Assembly (NCBI GenBank): GCA_944364705.1
Contig: CALVWH010000129.1
Location: 1 to 11,240 of the forward strand
Direction of reading: 5' to 3'
Length of the DNA: 11,240 nt
Source of the DNA: an uncultured Bacilli bacterium
Lineage (GTDB): Bacteria > Bacillota_I > Bacilli_A > RF39 > UBA660
This document shows, piece by piece, positions 1 through 7,427 of this stretch. A model generated the notes under the pieces. That model was not told where the DNA came from. It worked only from the letters and a program-made list of their open reading frames with translations, and made no database searches. Position numbers and translations under genes: made by a program. Positions within the stretch are counted from its first letter, which is position 1. Every line of letters begins with the position of its first letter.

Positions 1-562
1 TAAAACAGGAACCATCCATGCCGATTTTAATCCTATGTTTTATGGGTTAAATATGCAACTTTTTATCTATGATTATCTTTTAAAGAAAAACATTCCTAAT
101 TTAGAATTTGCTGGCGTTTATTTTCAAAACATTATGAAAAATGTATTAAATCATGAAGATGGAAAAACGTATGAACAATTAGAAGAAGAAGCATATCAAT
201 TTCAAGGGTATACAAGAAAAGACCTTTCTTTATTATCTTCCATAGAAAAAGATTTAGATCATCCTCATATCAGAGGTTTACGAGTAAAACAAGATGGTTC
301 CTTTTCTTCTTTAGCCAAAGTTTTAGACGAAAATGAAATTGAAGCGTTACGATCGATAACCGAAGAAAAAATCAAAGAAGGAATCCAAGCAATCGAAAAA
401 GCTGATTTTGCGATTGCGCCAATTCGAATCGGCAATGAAACCGAAAAAGAAATGACCGGATGTGCCTTTTGTCCATATCAAGACATTTGTTATAAAAAAG
501 CCAAAGATATTCGAACCGTGAAAAAAATGCAGAAATTAGAGTTTTTGAAAGAGGGCGATTAA
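1..562 (+). CDS. addB: AddB (RexB-like) helicase-nuclease subunit, C-terminal part only (partial at window edge)
   Basis: This is the 3' end of addB, the subunit that partners AddA in double-strand-break end resection. The frame is open from base 2, so the gene starts before the window. The first visible codons read KTGTIHADFNP and continue into YGLNMQLFIYDYLL. This matches the catalytic (D)YKTG...YGL.xQL part of the PD-(D/E)XK RecB-type nuclease domain. Near the end is C-x2-C-x5-C (codons at 461, 470 and 488, GCAFCPYQDIC). In AddB proteins these three cysteines bind a 4Fe-4S cluster together with a fourth cysteine upstream of the nuclease domain, which lies outside this window. The stop codon directly abuts the addA ATG, so the two are translationally linked. 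The family assignment rests on these two motifs plus the neighbour. Confidence 0.93.
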   Translation, partial: KTGTIHADFNPMFYGLNMQLFIYDYLLKKNIPNLEFAGVYFQNIMKNVLNHEDGKTYEQLEEEAYQFQGYTRKDLSLLSSIEKDLDHPHIRGLRVKQDGSFSSLAKVLDENEIEALRSITEEKIKEGIQAIEKADFAIAPIRIGNETEKEMTGCAFCPYQDICYKKAKDIRTVKKMQKLEFLKEGD

Positions 563-3500
563 ATGAGAAAAAAACCAGAGAATTCTACTTGGACAGACGA
601 ACAATGGGAAGCGATTGTAACCGAAGGAAAAAATACCATCGTATCTGCTGGTGCTGGGAGCGGGAAAACGGCAGTTCTTACTACAAGAATTATCGATAAA
701 TTAGAACAAGGCGTTTCCATAGATGAACTCATCGTTTTAACCTTTACCGAAGCTGCTGCCTTTGAAATGAAAGAACGTGTTCGAAAAGCTTTACAAAAAA
801 AACAAAACGAAAACCCATGGTTGGCGGAAAACTTAAAAAAAATTGATACGGCAAATATCACAACTTTCGATAGTTATAGTTTATCACTATTAAAAAAATA
901 TCATTATCTTTTAAATATTGATGCAAACATTAAAATCTGTGATGATATTTTAATTCAAAAACTAAAAATAGAAACCATGGAAGAAGTATTTCAAAAATTT
1001 TATGAAAAAAAAGATCCTTCTTTTTTACAATATTTAGATACCTTTACGTTAAAAGATGATAAAGATATCAAAAGTTCTTTATTATATTTATCCGATAAAT
1101 TAGATGTTCTTTACGATAAAATTGAATATTTACAAACGTATGAAAAAACGTATTTAAGTCCGAAATTCTTAGAAGATATGGTAAACGAATATGAACATTT
1201 ATTTGAAGAAAAAAAAGAACAAATTTTAAAACTTTTCCATCAAATGAAAGAAAGCATCTACGATCCCATCTTAAGTACTTGGATGGAAGAAATTGCTTCC
1301 ATCGAAAAAATCAAAGACTGTCATACTTATCAAGATTATTTTGAACTGTTTGATAAGTTTACATTAAAAAGATTTCCAACAAGTAAAAAAATAGACGAAG
1401 AAGCAAAAGAAAAAGCCAAAAAACAATATGAACGTTTAAAAGAAGAACTTTCCTCTTTAAAAGAATCTTTAAGATACCACGATATGGAAGAATTTAAAGA
1501 AGAAATTAAACAGATGGAAGAAAATAACAAAGTATTAATCTCTATTTTGTTAGAATATGAAACCTTATTAGAAAAACAAAAAGCAAAAAAGAATTTTTAT
1601 ACGTTTGCAGATGTTACTAGAAAATCGATTTATCTTTTAAAGCATTATCCATCCATTGCCGAAGAAATTAAAAGAAATACGAAAGAAATCATGATTGACG
1701 AATGCCAAGATACCAACGATATTGGAGACTATTTTATTTCTCTGATTTCCAATCACAACGTTTATATGGTTGGGGATATTAAACAATCCATTTATGGATT
1801 TCGAAACGCCAATCCCAAAATTTTTGGGGATAAATACGAACAATTTAAAAAAGGGATTGATGGCATTAAAATTGATTTAAACAAAAACTTTCGTTCTAGA
1901 AAAGAAGTTTTAGAAGATATTAACTTCCTTTTTGAAAAATTAATGGATAAAGAAATTGGAGGAGCAGATTATCCTTCTGGACACCAAATGGTGTTTGGGA
2001 ACCAAGATTATGAAACCAAAGGAAAAACAAATACCAACCATCATATGGAAATTTTAAATTATTCTTTTGAAAAAAATGGATATCGAAAAGAAGAAATGGA
2101 AGCATTTATTATCGCAAACGATATTAAAAAACGATTAGAAGAAAACGAAATGGTATTCGATAAAAAAGGATTTTTACGTCCAATGGAATATAAAGATATT
2201 TGTATTCTTATGGACCGTAAAACAAATTTTGATTTATATAAAAAAATCTTTACTTATTTTCAATTACCATTAACCATTCATAAAGATGAAGAATTTGTAA
2301 ATAGCGATGAAGTTTATGCATTCCGAAGCATTTTACGTTTGCTTTATTCTTATCAAGGGACTTTACCAAAAGAAACCGTAAAACACAGTTTCCTTAGTTT
2401 AGGAAGAAGCTTTTTATTTTCTTATACCGATGATCAGTTATTCTCTATCGTCACGAAGGAAGAATTTCCAAAAAATATAGAAGAACTTCCAGAACTTTAT
2501 GAAAAATTAAAACGATTAAAAGAAAAAACAAAATATTATAGTCTTTTTCAGCTCACCAAAGAAATTTTTGAATGTTTTTCTTTCTATACGAACATTAATC
2601 GAATTGGGAATGTTGCTTTTTTAAATAAAAAATTAGATTATTTATTATCGTTGAGTGATACCATGGATTCCTTAGGATATACGCTAAAAGATTATTTAGA
2701 TTATTTTGACTTTTTATTAGAAAAAGGAATTGATGTAAAATTTTCTTTTCAAGAAGAAGCAAGCAATTCCATTAACCTTATGACCGTTCATAAATCAAAA
2801 GGATTGGAATATCCTGTTTGCTACTTTCCGGGACTTTATAAAGCCTTTTCCAAAGAAGATTTAAAAAGCAAATATTTGTATAGTAAACATTATGGAATTC
2901 TTTCTCCTATTTTTAAAGAAGGAATTTATTATCCCGTATTAAAAGATTTCTTTGCTTTTGAACATACCAAAGAAGATATTTCCGAAAAATTACGTTTATT
3001 TTATGTTGCAACCACAAGAGCTCGAGAAAAAATGATTTTTGTTGCAAATTTGGGAGATAATAAAAAAGAATACCAAATAGAAAACGATATGGTTATAGAA
3101 AAAGATCGATTGACCTTTTCTTCCTTTTACGATATGCTTGCTTCTATTTCCAAATATTTAGGATATTATCAAAGAGATATATCCCTAGATTCTTTAAATT
3201 TAACAAAAGCCTATAATCAAGAAAAGAAAATTTCTTTTGATAAAATAGAAGAAAAACCTTATCAAATAAAAAAGATTCATGAAGAAAGAGAGAAAGTAGA
3301 AGAAGTTCATTTTTCCAAAACACCAGTTATGGTTACTAAACAAGAAAAAGAAGCAATGAGATTTGGAGAAAAAATGCATGAATATTTAGAATTTTTGTCT
3401 TTTGAACAGATCGAAGAAGAATTTAAAAAATATGAAGTTCCATCATTTTTTCAAGAAAAAATTCGCCATTTCTTAGCAATCTTTTATTTACCAAAAAAAC

Positions 3501-3748
3501 CACTTCAAGTTTATAAAGAATATGAATTTTTTATCGAAACAAAAGAAGAAGAAAAACATGGAATTATCGATCTTTTATTTGAATATGAAGAAGAATTCGT
3601 TTTAATCGATTATAAACTAAAAGAAATTAAGAAACCAGAATATAAAGAACAAATAAAAGGATATAAAGAATATTTACAAACAAAAACCAAAAAGCCAGTA
3701 AAAGCTTATTTATATTCTATATTAGAAGAAAAGTATTTAGAGTGCTAA
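563..3748 (+). CDS. addA: AddA ATP-dependent helicase/nuclease subunit A
   Basis: AddA is the UvrD/SF1-type motor and nuclease of the AddAB complex, which processes DNA ends for RecA-dependent repair. Helicase motifs appear in order: Walker A AGAGSGKT (29-36), motif Ia VLTFTEAAAFEMKERV, motif II IDECQDTN (D379, E380), motif III MVGDIKQSIYGFR, motif IV NFRSR, motif V NLMTVHKSKGLEYP, and motif VI RLFYVATTRA (811-820). The C-terminal nuclease domain shows GEKMHEYLEF (H939), GIIDLLF (D1003), LIDYKL (D1016, K1018) and YKEQIKGYKEYL, a complete RecB-type active site. At 1061 residues it is shorter than the roughly 1230 of Bacillus subtilis AddA, with no motif missing. Motif II has Cys where Tyr or Phe is usual. 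The ATG follows the addB stop with no gap, and GAGGG at 552-556 is the likely ribosome binding site. No clear terminator follows. Confidence 0.97.
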   Translation: MRKKPENSTWTDEQWEAIVTEGKNTIVSAGAGSGKTAVLTTRIIDKLEQGVSIDELIVLTFTEAAAFEMKERVRKALQKKQNENPWLAENLKKIDTANITTFDSYSLSLLKKYHYLLNIDANIKICDDILIQKLKIETMEEVFQKFYEKKDPSFLQYLDTFTLKDDKDIKSSLLYLSDKLDVLYDKIEYLQTYEKTYLSPKFLEDMVNEYEHLFEEKKEQILKLFHQMKESIYDPILSTWMEEIASIEKIKDCHTYQDYFELFDKFTLKRFPTSKKIDEEAKEKAKKQYERLKEELSSLKESLRYHDMEEFKEEIKQMEENNKVLISILLEYETLLEKQKAKKNFYTFADVTRKSIYLLKHYPSIAEEIKRNTKEIMIDECQDTNDIGDYFISLISNHNVYMVGDIKQSIYGFRNANPKIFGDKYEQFKKGIDGIKIDLNKNFRSRKEVLEDINFLFEKLMDKEIGGADYPSGHQMVFGNQDYETKGKTNTNHHMEILNYSFEKNGYRKEEMEAFIIANDIKKRLEENEMVFDKKGFLRPMEYKDICILMDRKTNFDLYKKIFTYFQLPLTIHKDEEFVNSDEVYAFRSILRLLYSYQGTLPKETVKHSFLSLGRSFLFSYTDDQLFSIVTKEEFPKNIEELPELYEKLKRLKEKTKYYSLFQLTKEIFECFSFYTNINRIGNVAFLNKKLDYLLSLSDTMDSLGYTLKDYLDYFDFLLEKGIDVKFSFQEEASNSINLMTVHKSKGLEYPVCYFPGLYKAFSKEDLKSKYLYSKHYGILSPIFKEGIYYPVLKDFFAFEHTKEDISEKLRLFYVATTRAREKMIFVANLGDNKKEYQIENDMVIEKDRLTFSSFYDMLASISKYLGYYQRDISLDSLNLTKAYNQEKKISFDKIEEKPYQIKKIHEEREKVEEVHFSKTPVMVTKQEKEAMRFGEKMHEYLEFLSFEQIEEEFKKYEVPSFFQEKIRHFLAIFYLPKKPLQVYKEYEFFIETKEEEKHGIIDLLFEYEEEFVLIDYKLKEIKKPEYKEQIKGYKEYLQTKTKKPVKAYLYSILEEKYLEC

Positions 3749-3781
3749 TGAATTTTCTTAAAAAAATTTTTGAAAATAACA

Positions 3782-3810
3782 TTGGCATCATTTTATGGAA
3801 ATGGTATAAT
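3782..3810 (+). promoter_or_regulatory. Sigma-A-type promoter of the carboxypeptidase gene
   Basis: A -35 box TTGGCA (3782-3787, one mismatch to TTGACA) is followed by a 17-base spacer and a perfect -10 TATAAT (3805-3810) with the extended TG at 3802-3803. Transcription would start near 3817, just ahead of the ribosome binding site GGTGGAG (3820-3826). This also argues against the longer TTG start at 3770, which lies upstream of the promoter. Confidence 0.85.
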
Positions 3811-3829
3811 GAAGGAGAAGGTGGAGTGT

Positions 3830-4897
3830 ATGAAAAAAAAGATTGGCATTCTTTTTTTAATTTTAGCTGTCTTGTGTTTCATTTTTATAATTGTTTTTGG
3901 GCTTTGTTTAAAAATTGAATTGATTGGAAAAAACGAAACAACAATCGAAGTGGGAGAGAAAGATCCAAAACCAGAGATAAAAGCATCTTCCCTTGGAATT
4001 TCTTTAAATTCTTACATTAAAAGTACTGGAAAAGTAAATGAAAAAAAAGTTGGAACCTATCATATAAAATATTCGGTGCAAGTTGGTTTGTTTCGCAAAG
4101 AAGTTTCTAGAACGGTTCATGTTGTAGATACAAAAAAACCAGAGCTTACCCTTCTTGGTGATTCTGAAATTCTTCTTTATGTTGGAGAAGCTTATTCAGA
4201 ACCAGGAGCTGAAGCAACCGATGCCTATGATGGAAATCTTAATGAAAAAATTCAAATTGAGTCGAATGTCGATACCAATATAGCCGGCGATTATACTGTT
4301 ACATATTCTGTCAAAGATTCTTCTGGAAATGAAAATCAAATCACTCGAAGTGTTCATGTAAAAGAAAAACCTTTACATACAAGAGAAGTAAAAGATGGTC
4401 TTACCTATATTGATGGCATTTTAATTGTAAATAAAGAAATTTCAGTTCCATCCACTTATGCCCCAGGAGTAAATGAAGAAGCACGAAACGCTTTAACCAA
4501 TTTACAAAACGCTGCCAAACAAGCAGGCTATGATATGCCATTACTTTCTGGCTATCGTTCTTATCAAAGACAGTCTGTTTTATATCAGAACTATGTAAAT
4601 CGGGATGGGGAAGAAAAAGCAAGTACCTATTCAGCCAAACCAGGACATAGTGAACATCAAACGGGTCTTGCTTTTGATATTGGAGAACTAAGCAATACCT
4701 ATGGAGAAACTCCTGCTGGGAAATGGTTAGAAGAGAATGCTTATCTTTATGGATTTATTATTCGTTATCCAAAAGGAAAAGAAAATATTACCGGATATCA
4801 ATACGAACCTTGGCATGTGAGATATTTAGGAACTTCCATTGCAAAAGATGTTTATCAAAGAGGAGTAACCTTAGAAGAATATTTGGGACTTGTTTAA
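3830..4897 (+). CDS. Membrane-anchored VanY-family D-alanyl-D-alanine carboxypeptidase with Ig-like domains
   Basis: This 355-residue protein is a predicted cell-surface zinc peptidase that trims the terminal D-Ala of peptidoglycan stem peptides. Residues 1-5 are MKKKI, followed by a hydrophobic stretch to about residue 28, so it is anchored by an N-terminal segment or signal. Residues 30-100 and 103-185 look like two bacterial Ig-like domains; the second has the typical ATDAYDGNL...AGDYTVTYSVKDSSGN pattern of the DUF5011 type. The VanY domain follows: SGYRSYQRQ, then GHSEHQTGLAFDI with zinc ligands H276 and D283, then EPWHVRYLG with catalytic Glu326 and ligand H329. Every catalytic residue is present. 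An L,D- rather than D,D-carboxypeptidase specificity (LdcB/DacB) cannot be excluded. The start is ATG 3830, chosen for its ribosome binding site and the promoter just upstream. It is transcribed alone, and no van regulatory genes are nearby, so a housekeeping wall role is more likely than vancomycin resistance. Confidence 0.92.
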   Translation: MKKKIGILFLILAVLCFIFIIVFGLCLKIELIGKNETTIEVGEKDPKPEIKASSLGISLNSYIKSTGKVNEKKVGTYHIKYSVQVGLFRKEVSRTVHVVDTKKPELTLLGDSEILLYVGEAYSEPGAEATDAYDGNLNEKIQIESNVDTNIAGDYTVTYSVKDSSGNENQITRSVHVKEKPLHTREVKDGLTYIDGILIVNKEISVPSTYAPGVNEEARNALTNLQNAAKQAGYDMPLLSGYRSYQRQSVLYQNYVNRDGEEKASTYSAKPGHSEHQTGLAFDIGELSNTYGETPAGKWLEENAYLYGFIIRYPKGKENITGYQYEPWHVRYLGTSIAKDVYQRGVTLEEYLGLV

Positions 4898-4899
4898 AA

Positions 4900-4950
4900 A
4901 AATACGAATTTATGAAATCTAAATTACGATTTTAATAAATTCGTATTTTT
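4900..4950 (+). terminator. Intrinsic terminator after the carboxypeptidase gene
   Basis: A perfect 14-bp stem (4900-4913 with 4935-4948) has a 21-base loop that can itself pair AAATC (4915-4919) with GATTT (4929-4933). The descending arm runs into T's. The A-run on the upstream side would let it work in both directions. Confidence 0.88.
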
Positions 4951-4967
4951 GTTTTCATAGGATTTTC

Positions 4968-4995
4968 TTGACATTGTATCTATTTGTGATAGAAT
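4968..4995 (+). promoter_or_regulatory. Strong sigma-A-type promoter of the HTH-phosphoesterase gene
   Basis: A perfect -35 TTGACA (4968-4973) is followed by 16 bases and the -10 TAGAAT (4990-4995), which has the extended TG at 4987-4988. The leader then carries a perfect AGGAGG ribosome binding site (5022-5027) eight bases before the ATG. Together these suggest steady, fairly high expression. Confidence 0.87.
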
Positions 4996-5035
4996 ACAAA
5001 ATTACTAAGGAAGTTTATGGTAGGAGGAAAATAAG

Positions 5036-6331
5036 ATGGCACGAAAAATAAAATCTCTTTATGAGCATTTTTTAGATTATTCCGAAGATTCTATTAACCA
5101 AGTTTTAGATTCTTTATCGGATGAAGAAAGGTTACTTCTTTTAGACCGATATGGTTATGACTTGAAAAATCCCAAAATAACCGATCATTGGAATTCTTTG
5201 AAAAGTAAGCAATTTTATGATTGTTTACTCCCAAAAATAAAAAGAATGTTAATAAAAAATGCAGAATTGGAAAAACAAAAAGAAATTTCAAAGAAAAGTT
5301 CTTCAAGTTTTTTGACCAATCAAGCTTTGGAATTATTAAAATTATTAGAAGAGAAAAAAAGCAATCAAGAACTTTGCAAAATCCTTGGAATTAGTTCAAA
5401 ACAATTGTATGAACGATTATTAAAATTAAAAAATAAAGGAATTAGTTATTCAAAAACATATTATTCGGATGGAACAATAAAATATAAAACTTTGGGAAAT
5501 TCTTTTGAAGGCTTCTGGAAAACGAAAAAAAGTGTAGAGCGTTATAATTTAGAAAAACTGAAGGACAGTAGAACCATTATTACCGATCCTAAGGAAACCG
5601 ATGTAAAAGTTTTAGCAATGTCTGATTTGAATTTTGGGAATGCACTAGAAAGAATTGACCTAGTGGATCGTATGTATAATTACTGCATCAAGCATAATAT
5701 TCATTTAATTGTCGGTGGAGGAGATCTTATCGATGGAAATTTCGGAAAGGGAACACAAAAGATTACGGATTTATATGAACAATCAGAATATTTTATTAAA
5801 AATTATCCAAAAGCTGATCAAATTTTAACCTTTAGTGTAGCAGGAGACCATGATTTTAGTGCACTTAAAGAATCTTCTTTAAATTTAGCCGAATTATGTG
5901 ATCATTATCGACATGATCTTATCATTGGAAATTTTAATAATTTTTCTTTAAATTTAAAAAACGATAGCATTCATTTATTCCATCATATCAACTACTGTAG
6001 CCTTCTTCAAAAATCTCCAATTATTTTTCATGGTCATTCCCATAAATTTGTAACCCAAATTAAAGATAATACGTTACATGTAACCATTCCTTCTTTATCC
6101 AATATTAATCAGCCGATGCCAACGGTTTTAGAAGTTAATTTATCTTTTGAAAAAGGTTATATTGCACATGCAACAATCAAACAAATATATTTTGGAAAAG
6201 AAGATTATATTTTAGGAGAATTCGATTGTGATGTTCGAAAAAAAATCAAGGAAACCAAAGAAGCTATAAGAAACGAGGAAATATTCCAAGAAACATTTTC
6301 AAAAGAAAAGAAAAAAGTTTATCACAAATAA
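5036..6331 (+). CDS. Helix-turn-helix protein fused to a calcineurin-like metallophosphoesterase, function unknown
   Basis: This 431-residue protein has three parts. Residues 1-90 are helical and charged, with LSDEERLLLLDRYG near 27-40, resembling the LxxxERxVLxLRYG start of sigma-70 region 4. Residues 95-137 look like a helix-turn-helix (SNQELCKILGISSKQLYERL, 109-128). Residues about 190-390 are a calcineurin-like phosphoesterase: SDLNFG (D197, N199), GGGDLIDG (D230), AGDHD (D271, H272, D273), HHIN (H316, H317) and FHGHSH (H334, H336). The family normally has DxH in motif I and GNHD in motif III; here these are DxN and GDHD, so metal binding may be altered. The DNA-binding part suggests a nuclease or a regulator, but substrate and role are unknown. 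It has its own promoter and terminator. ATG 5036 is set by AGGAGG eight bases upstream. Confidence 0.8.
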   Translation: MARKIKSLYEHFLDYSEDSINQVLDSLSDEERLLLLDRYGYDLKNPKITDHWNSLKSKQFYDCLLPKIKRMLIKNAELEKQKEISKKSSSSFLTNQALELLKLLEEKKSNQELCKILGISSKQLYERLLKLKNKGISYSKTYYSDGTIKYKTLGNSFEGFWKTKKSVERYNLEKLKDSRTIITDPKETDVKVLAMSDLNFGNALERIDLVDRMYNYCIKHNIHLIVGGGDLIDGNFGKGTQKITDLYEQSEYFIKNYPKADQILTFSVAGDHDFSALKESSLNLAELCDHYRHDLIIGNFNNFSLNLKNDSIHLFHHINYCSLLQKSPIIFHGHSHKFVTQIKDNTLHVTIPSLSNINQPMPTVLEVNLSFEKGYIAHATIKQIYFGKEDYILGEFDCDVRKKIKETKEAIRNEEIFQETFSKEKKKVYHK

Positions 6332-6343
6332 AAATTTAATTAA

Positions 6344-6391
6344 AAAAAGAAACGTTGTTTGGATTTCGACAGAATCTTAACAACGTTTTTT
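6344..6391 (+). terminator. Intrinsic terminator after the HTH-phosphoesterase gene
   Basis: AACGTTGTT (6351-6359) pairs with AACAACGTT (6379-6387), leaving a 19-base loop. A-rich sequence lies before the stem and a T-run (6388-6391) after it, so it may act in both directions. The loop holds a Spo0A-box-like sequence, listed separately. Confidence 0.83.
6365..6371 (-). promoter_or_regulatory. Putative Spo0A box upstream of spoIIGA
   Basis: TTCGACA on the plus strand is TGTCGAA on the minus strand, a perfect match to the core 0A box bound by phosphorylated Spo0A. It lies 43 bases before the spoIIGA ATG. In Bacillus subtilis the spoIIG promoter is a known Spo0A-activated sigma-A promoter with an unusually long spacer and 0A boxes around its -35. 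Only one perfect box is visible here, and a 7-mer can occur by chance. Confidence 0.55.
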
Positions 6392-6398
6392 ATATACT
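6366..6398 (+). promoter_or_regulatory. Possible long-spacer promoter of the spoIIG operon
   Basis: TCGACA (6366-6371, one mismatch to TTGACA) lies 21 bases before TATACT (6393-6398). The over-long spacer, with the -35 overlapping a 0A box, resembles the B. subtilis spoIIG promoter. A weakness is that transcription would start near 6405, leaving only about ten leader bases that begin at the ribosome binding site GGGTGA. Confidence 0.4.
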
Positions 6399-6414
6399 GA
6401 TTATGGGTGATGCT

Positions 6415-7188
6415 ATGACATTATATTTAGACGTATTTTTATTTGTTAACTTTTTTATTGATTCCCTTCTTTTACTTACCGTAGCTTTCTTATTAAAAAG
6501 AAAAGTTACCATTGAACGATTATTTTTTGGGGCTTTTCTTGGAGGATTCACCGTTTTCTTTTTGTTTTTCGATATCAGTAATTTTCTTTTGTTTTTTGTA
6601 AAAATCTTCTGTGCCCTGGGAATGGTTTTACTGACATTTTCCTATCATAACTTTCGATATACCTTAAAAAACTTCTTATATTTTTATTTGTCTTCCTTTG
6701 TATTAGGAGGGATCTTTTATAGCCTTTTATATCAATTTTCCATTCAACAACAAAAAGATCCATTTTTTCTGCAAATGACGTTATTAGTAATTGGAACCCC
6801 AATCTTTCTATTTTTATATCAAAAACAAGTAAAACAAATGAAAGAATACTATAACCATTGTTATTTCATCGAAATGAAAATTGGGCAAAACAAAATCATG
6901 GGAACTGGTTTCTTTGATAGTGGGAATGTCTTAGTCGATCCTTATAAGAAAAAACCAGTCATTTTAATGGACCGAAAAAAATGTACCATCAATATGGATA
7001 ACTTTCCAAAAGTTTTCGTTCCATATAAAACCATTAAAGGAGAAGGAATCCTGTCGTGCATAAAAATCGATTCCATAAAAATAGAGGGGGTGGGAGAAAA
7101 AAAAGAATTATATTTAGGACTTTTAGATCGTAGCATTTCTTTTGATGGCGTTGATGTACTTTTAAATAACAAATTATGGGAGGAATAA
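6415..7188 (+). CDS. spoIIGA: SpoIIGA, membrane aspartic protease that processes pro-sigma-E
   Basis: SpoIIGA sits in the sporulation septum on the mother-cell side and cleaves the pro-sequence from sigma-E after the forespore signals through SpoIIR. The 257-residue product begins MTLYLDVFLFVNFFIDSLLLL, closely matching the family N-terminus (x-x-YLDV...N...D). About five membrane segments follow (roughly 4-28, 36-53, 56-76, 84-107, 117-135), then a soluble domain. That domain has the catalytic FFDSGN motif (D168), equivalent to Asp183 of B. subtilis, followed by LVDPYKKKPVILMD. It is shorter than the roughly 309 residues in B. subtilis, mostly in the C-terminal part. The start is ATG 6415, with GGGTGA at 6405-6410. 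A TTG at 6355 would start inside the upstream terminator, and ATG 6403 has no ribosome binding site. The stop abuts the sigE ATG, so the protease and its substrate are co-expressed. Confidence 0.93.
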   Translation: MTLYLDVFLFVNFFIDSLLLLTVAFLLKRKVTIERLFFGAFLGGFTVFFLFFDISNFLLFFVKIFCALGMVLLTFSYHNFRYTLKNFLYFYLSSFVLGGIFYSLLYQFSIQQQKDPFFLQMTLLVIGTPIFLFLYQKQVKQMKEYYNHCYFIEMKIGQNKIMGTGFFDSGNVLVDPYKKKPVILMDRKKCTINMDNFPKVFVPYKTIKGEGILSCIKIDSIKIEGVGEKKELYLGLLDRSISFDGVDVLLNNKLWEE

Positions 7189-7419
7189 ATGATACGAAAA
7201 ATATGGCAAATACTTGCAAAATTTTTTACGGAAGAAGACCAAGTCTTTTTTGTTGGAAGTCCAGATAAACTACCAGAACCTTTATCCAAAGAAGAAGAAA
7301 CACATTATGTATCGTTAGCTATGCAAGGAGATGAAAAAGCCAAAGATAAACTAATTGAACATAATTTAAGACTTGTTGTCTTTTTAGCCAAAAATATGAA
7401 AATACAAAAGTTGATTTAG
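7189..7419 (+). CDS. sigE: Pro-sigma-E, N-terminal fragment (frame broken)
   Basis: This is the first part of the sporulation mother-cell sigma factor. Residues 1-20 form a short hydrophobic/basic pro-sequence (MIRKIWQILAKFF), about seven residues shorter than the 27-residue one of B. subtilis. The cleavage region FFVGSPDKLPEPLSKEEE matches B. subtilis YYIGGSEALPPPLSKDEE, placing processing near F20-F21. HNLRLVVFLAK (58-68) is the start of sigma region 2. After K68 the reading frame departs from the family and ends in KNMKIQKLI and a stop. One extra A in the run 7390-7394 would give AKKYENTKVDLEDLVSIG and join the next fragment into a 229-residue sigma-E (239 in B. subtilis). GGGAGGAA just upstream is the ribosome binding site. 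As it stands this fragment cannot be a working sigma factor. Confidence 0.9.
   Translation: MIRKIWQILAKFFTEEDQVFFVGSPDKLPEPLSKEEETHYVSLAMQGDEKAKDKLIEHNLRLVVFLAKNMKIQKLI
7390..7394 (+). other. Frameshift point in sigE (five A's where six are expected)
   Basis: The upstream frame reads GCC AAA AAT ATG and soon stops. With one more A it reads GCC AAA AAA TAT GAA AAT and matches sigma-E homologues through the junction with no gap. Sequence similarity is intact on both sides, so the change is recent or is a homopolymer error in sequencing or assembly. Confidence 0.9.
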
Positions 7420-7427
7420 AAGATTTA

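Noticed and set aside
559..861. Minus-strand open frame of about 100 codons opposite the start of addA
   Set aside because: It is the mirror of the conserved helicase motifs of addA, with no ribosome binding site or recognisable domain. Other minus-strand frames opposite real genes were rejected for the same reason.
3751..3777. Possible hairpin after addA (ATTTTC with GAAAAT)
   Set aside because: The stem is a short A-T stem with no T-run after it; it is more likely chance in AT-rich sequence.
3770..3829. Longer VanY reading frame from a TTG at 3770 or an ATG at 3809
   Set aside because: TTG 3770 lies upstream of the near-consensus promoter (3782-3810) and ATG 3809 overlaps its -10. Only ATG 3830 has a ribosome binding site and is followed directly by the membrane anchor.
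4723..4935. Plus-strand open frame overlapping the end of the carboxypeptidase gene
   Set aside because: It runs out of frame through the EPWH zinc motif and into the terminator, and its product resembles nothing.
6355..6414. Longer SpoIIGA reading frame from a TTG at 6355 or ATG 6403
   Set aside because: 6355 lies in the terminator stem, and the extra residues have no counterpart in SpoIIGA. ATG 6415 has GGGTGA and restores the family N-terminus.
7387..7398. Programmed -1 ribosomal frameshift in sigE
   Set aside because: No good slippery heptamer is present (C AAA AAT), and I see no clear stimulatory structure just downstream. A base deletion or sequencing error explains it more simply.
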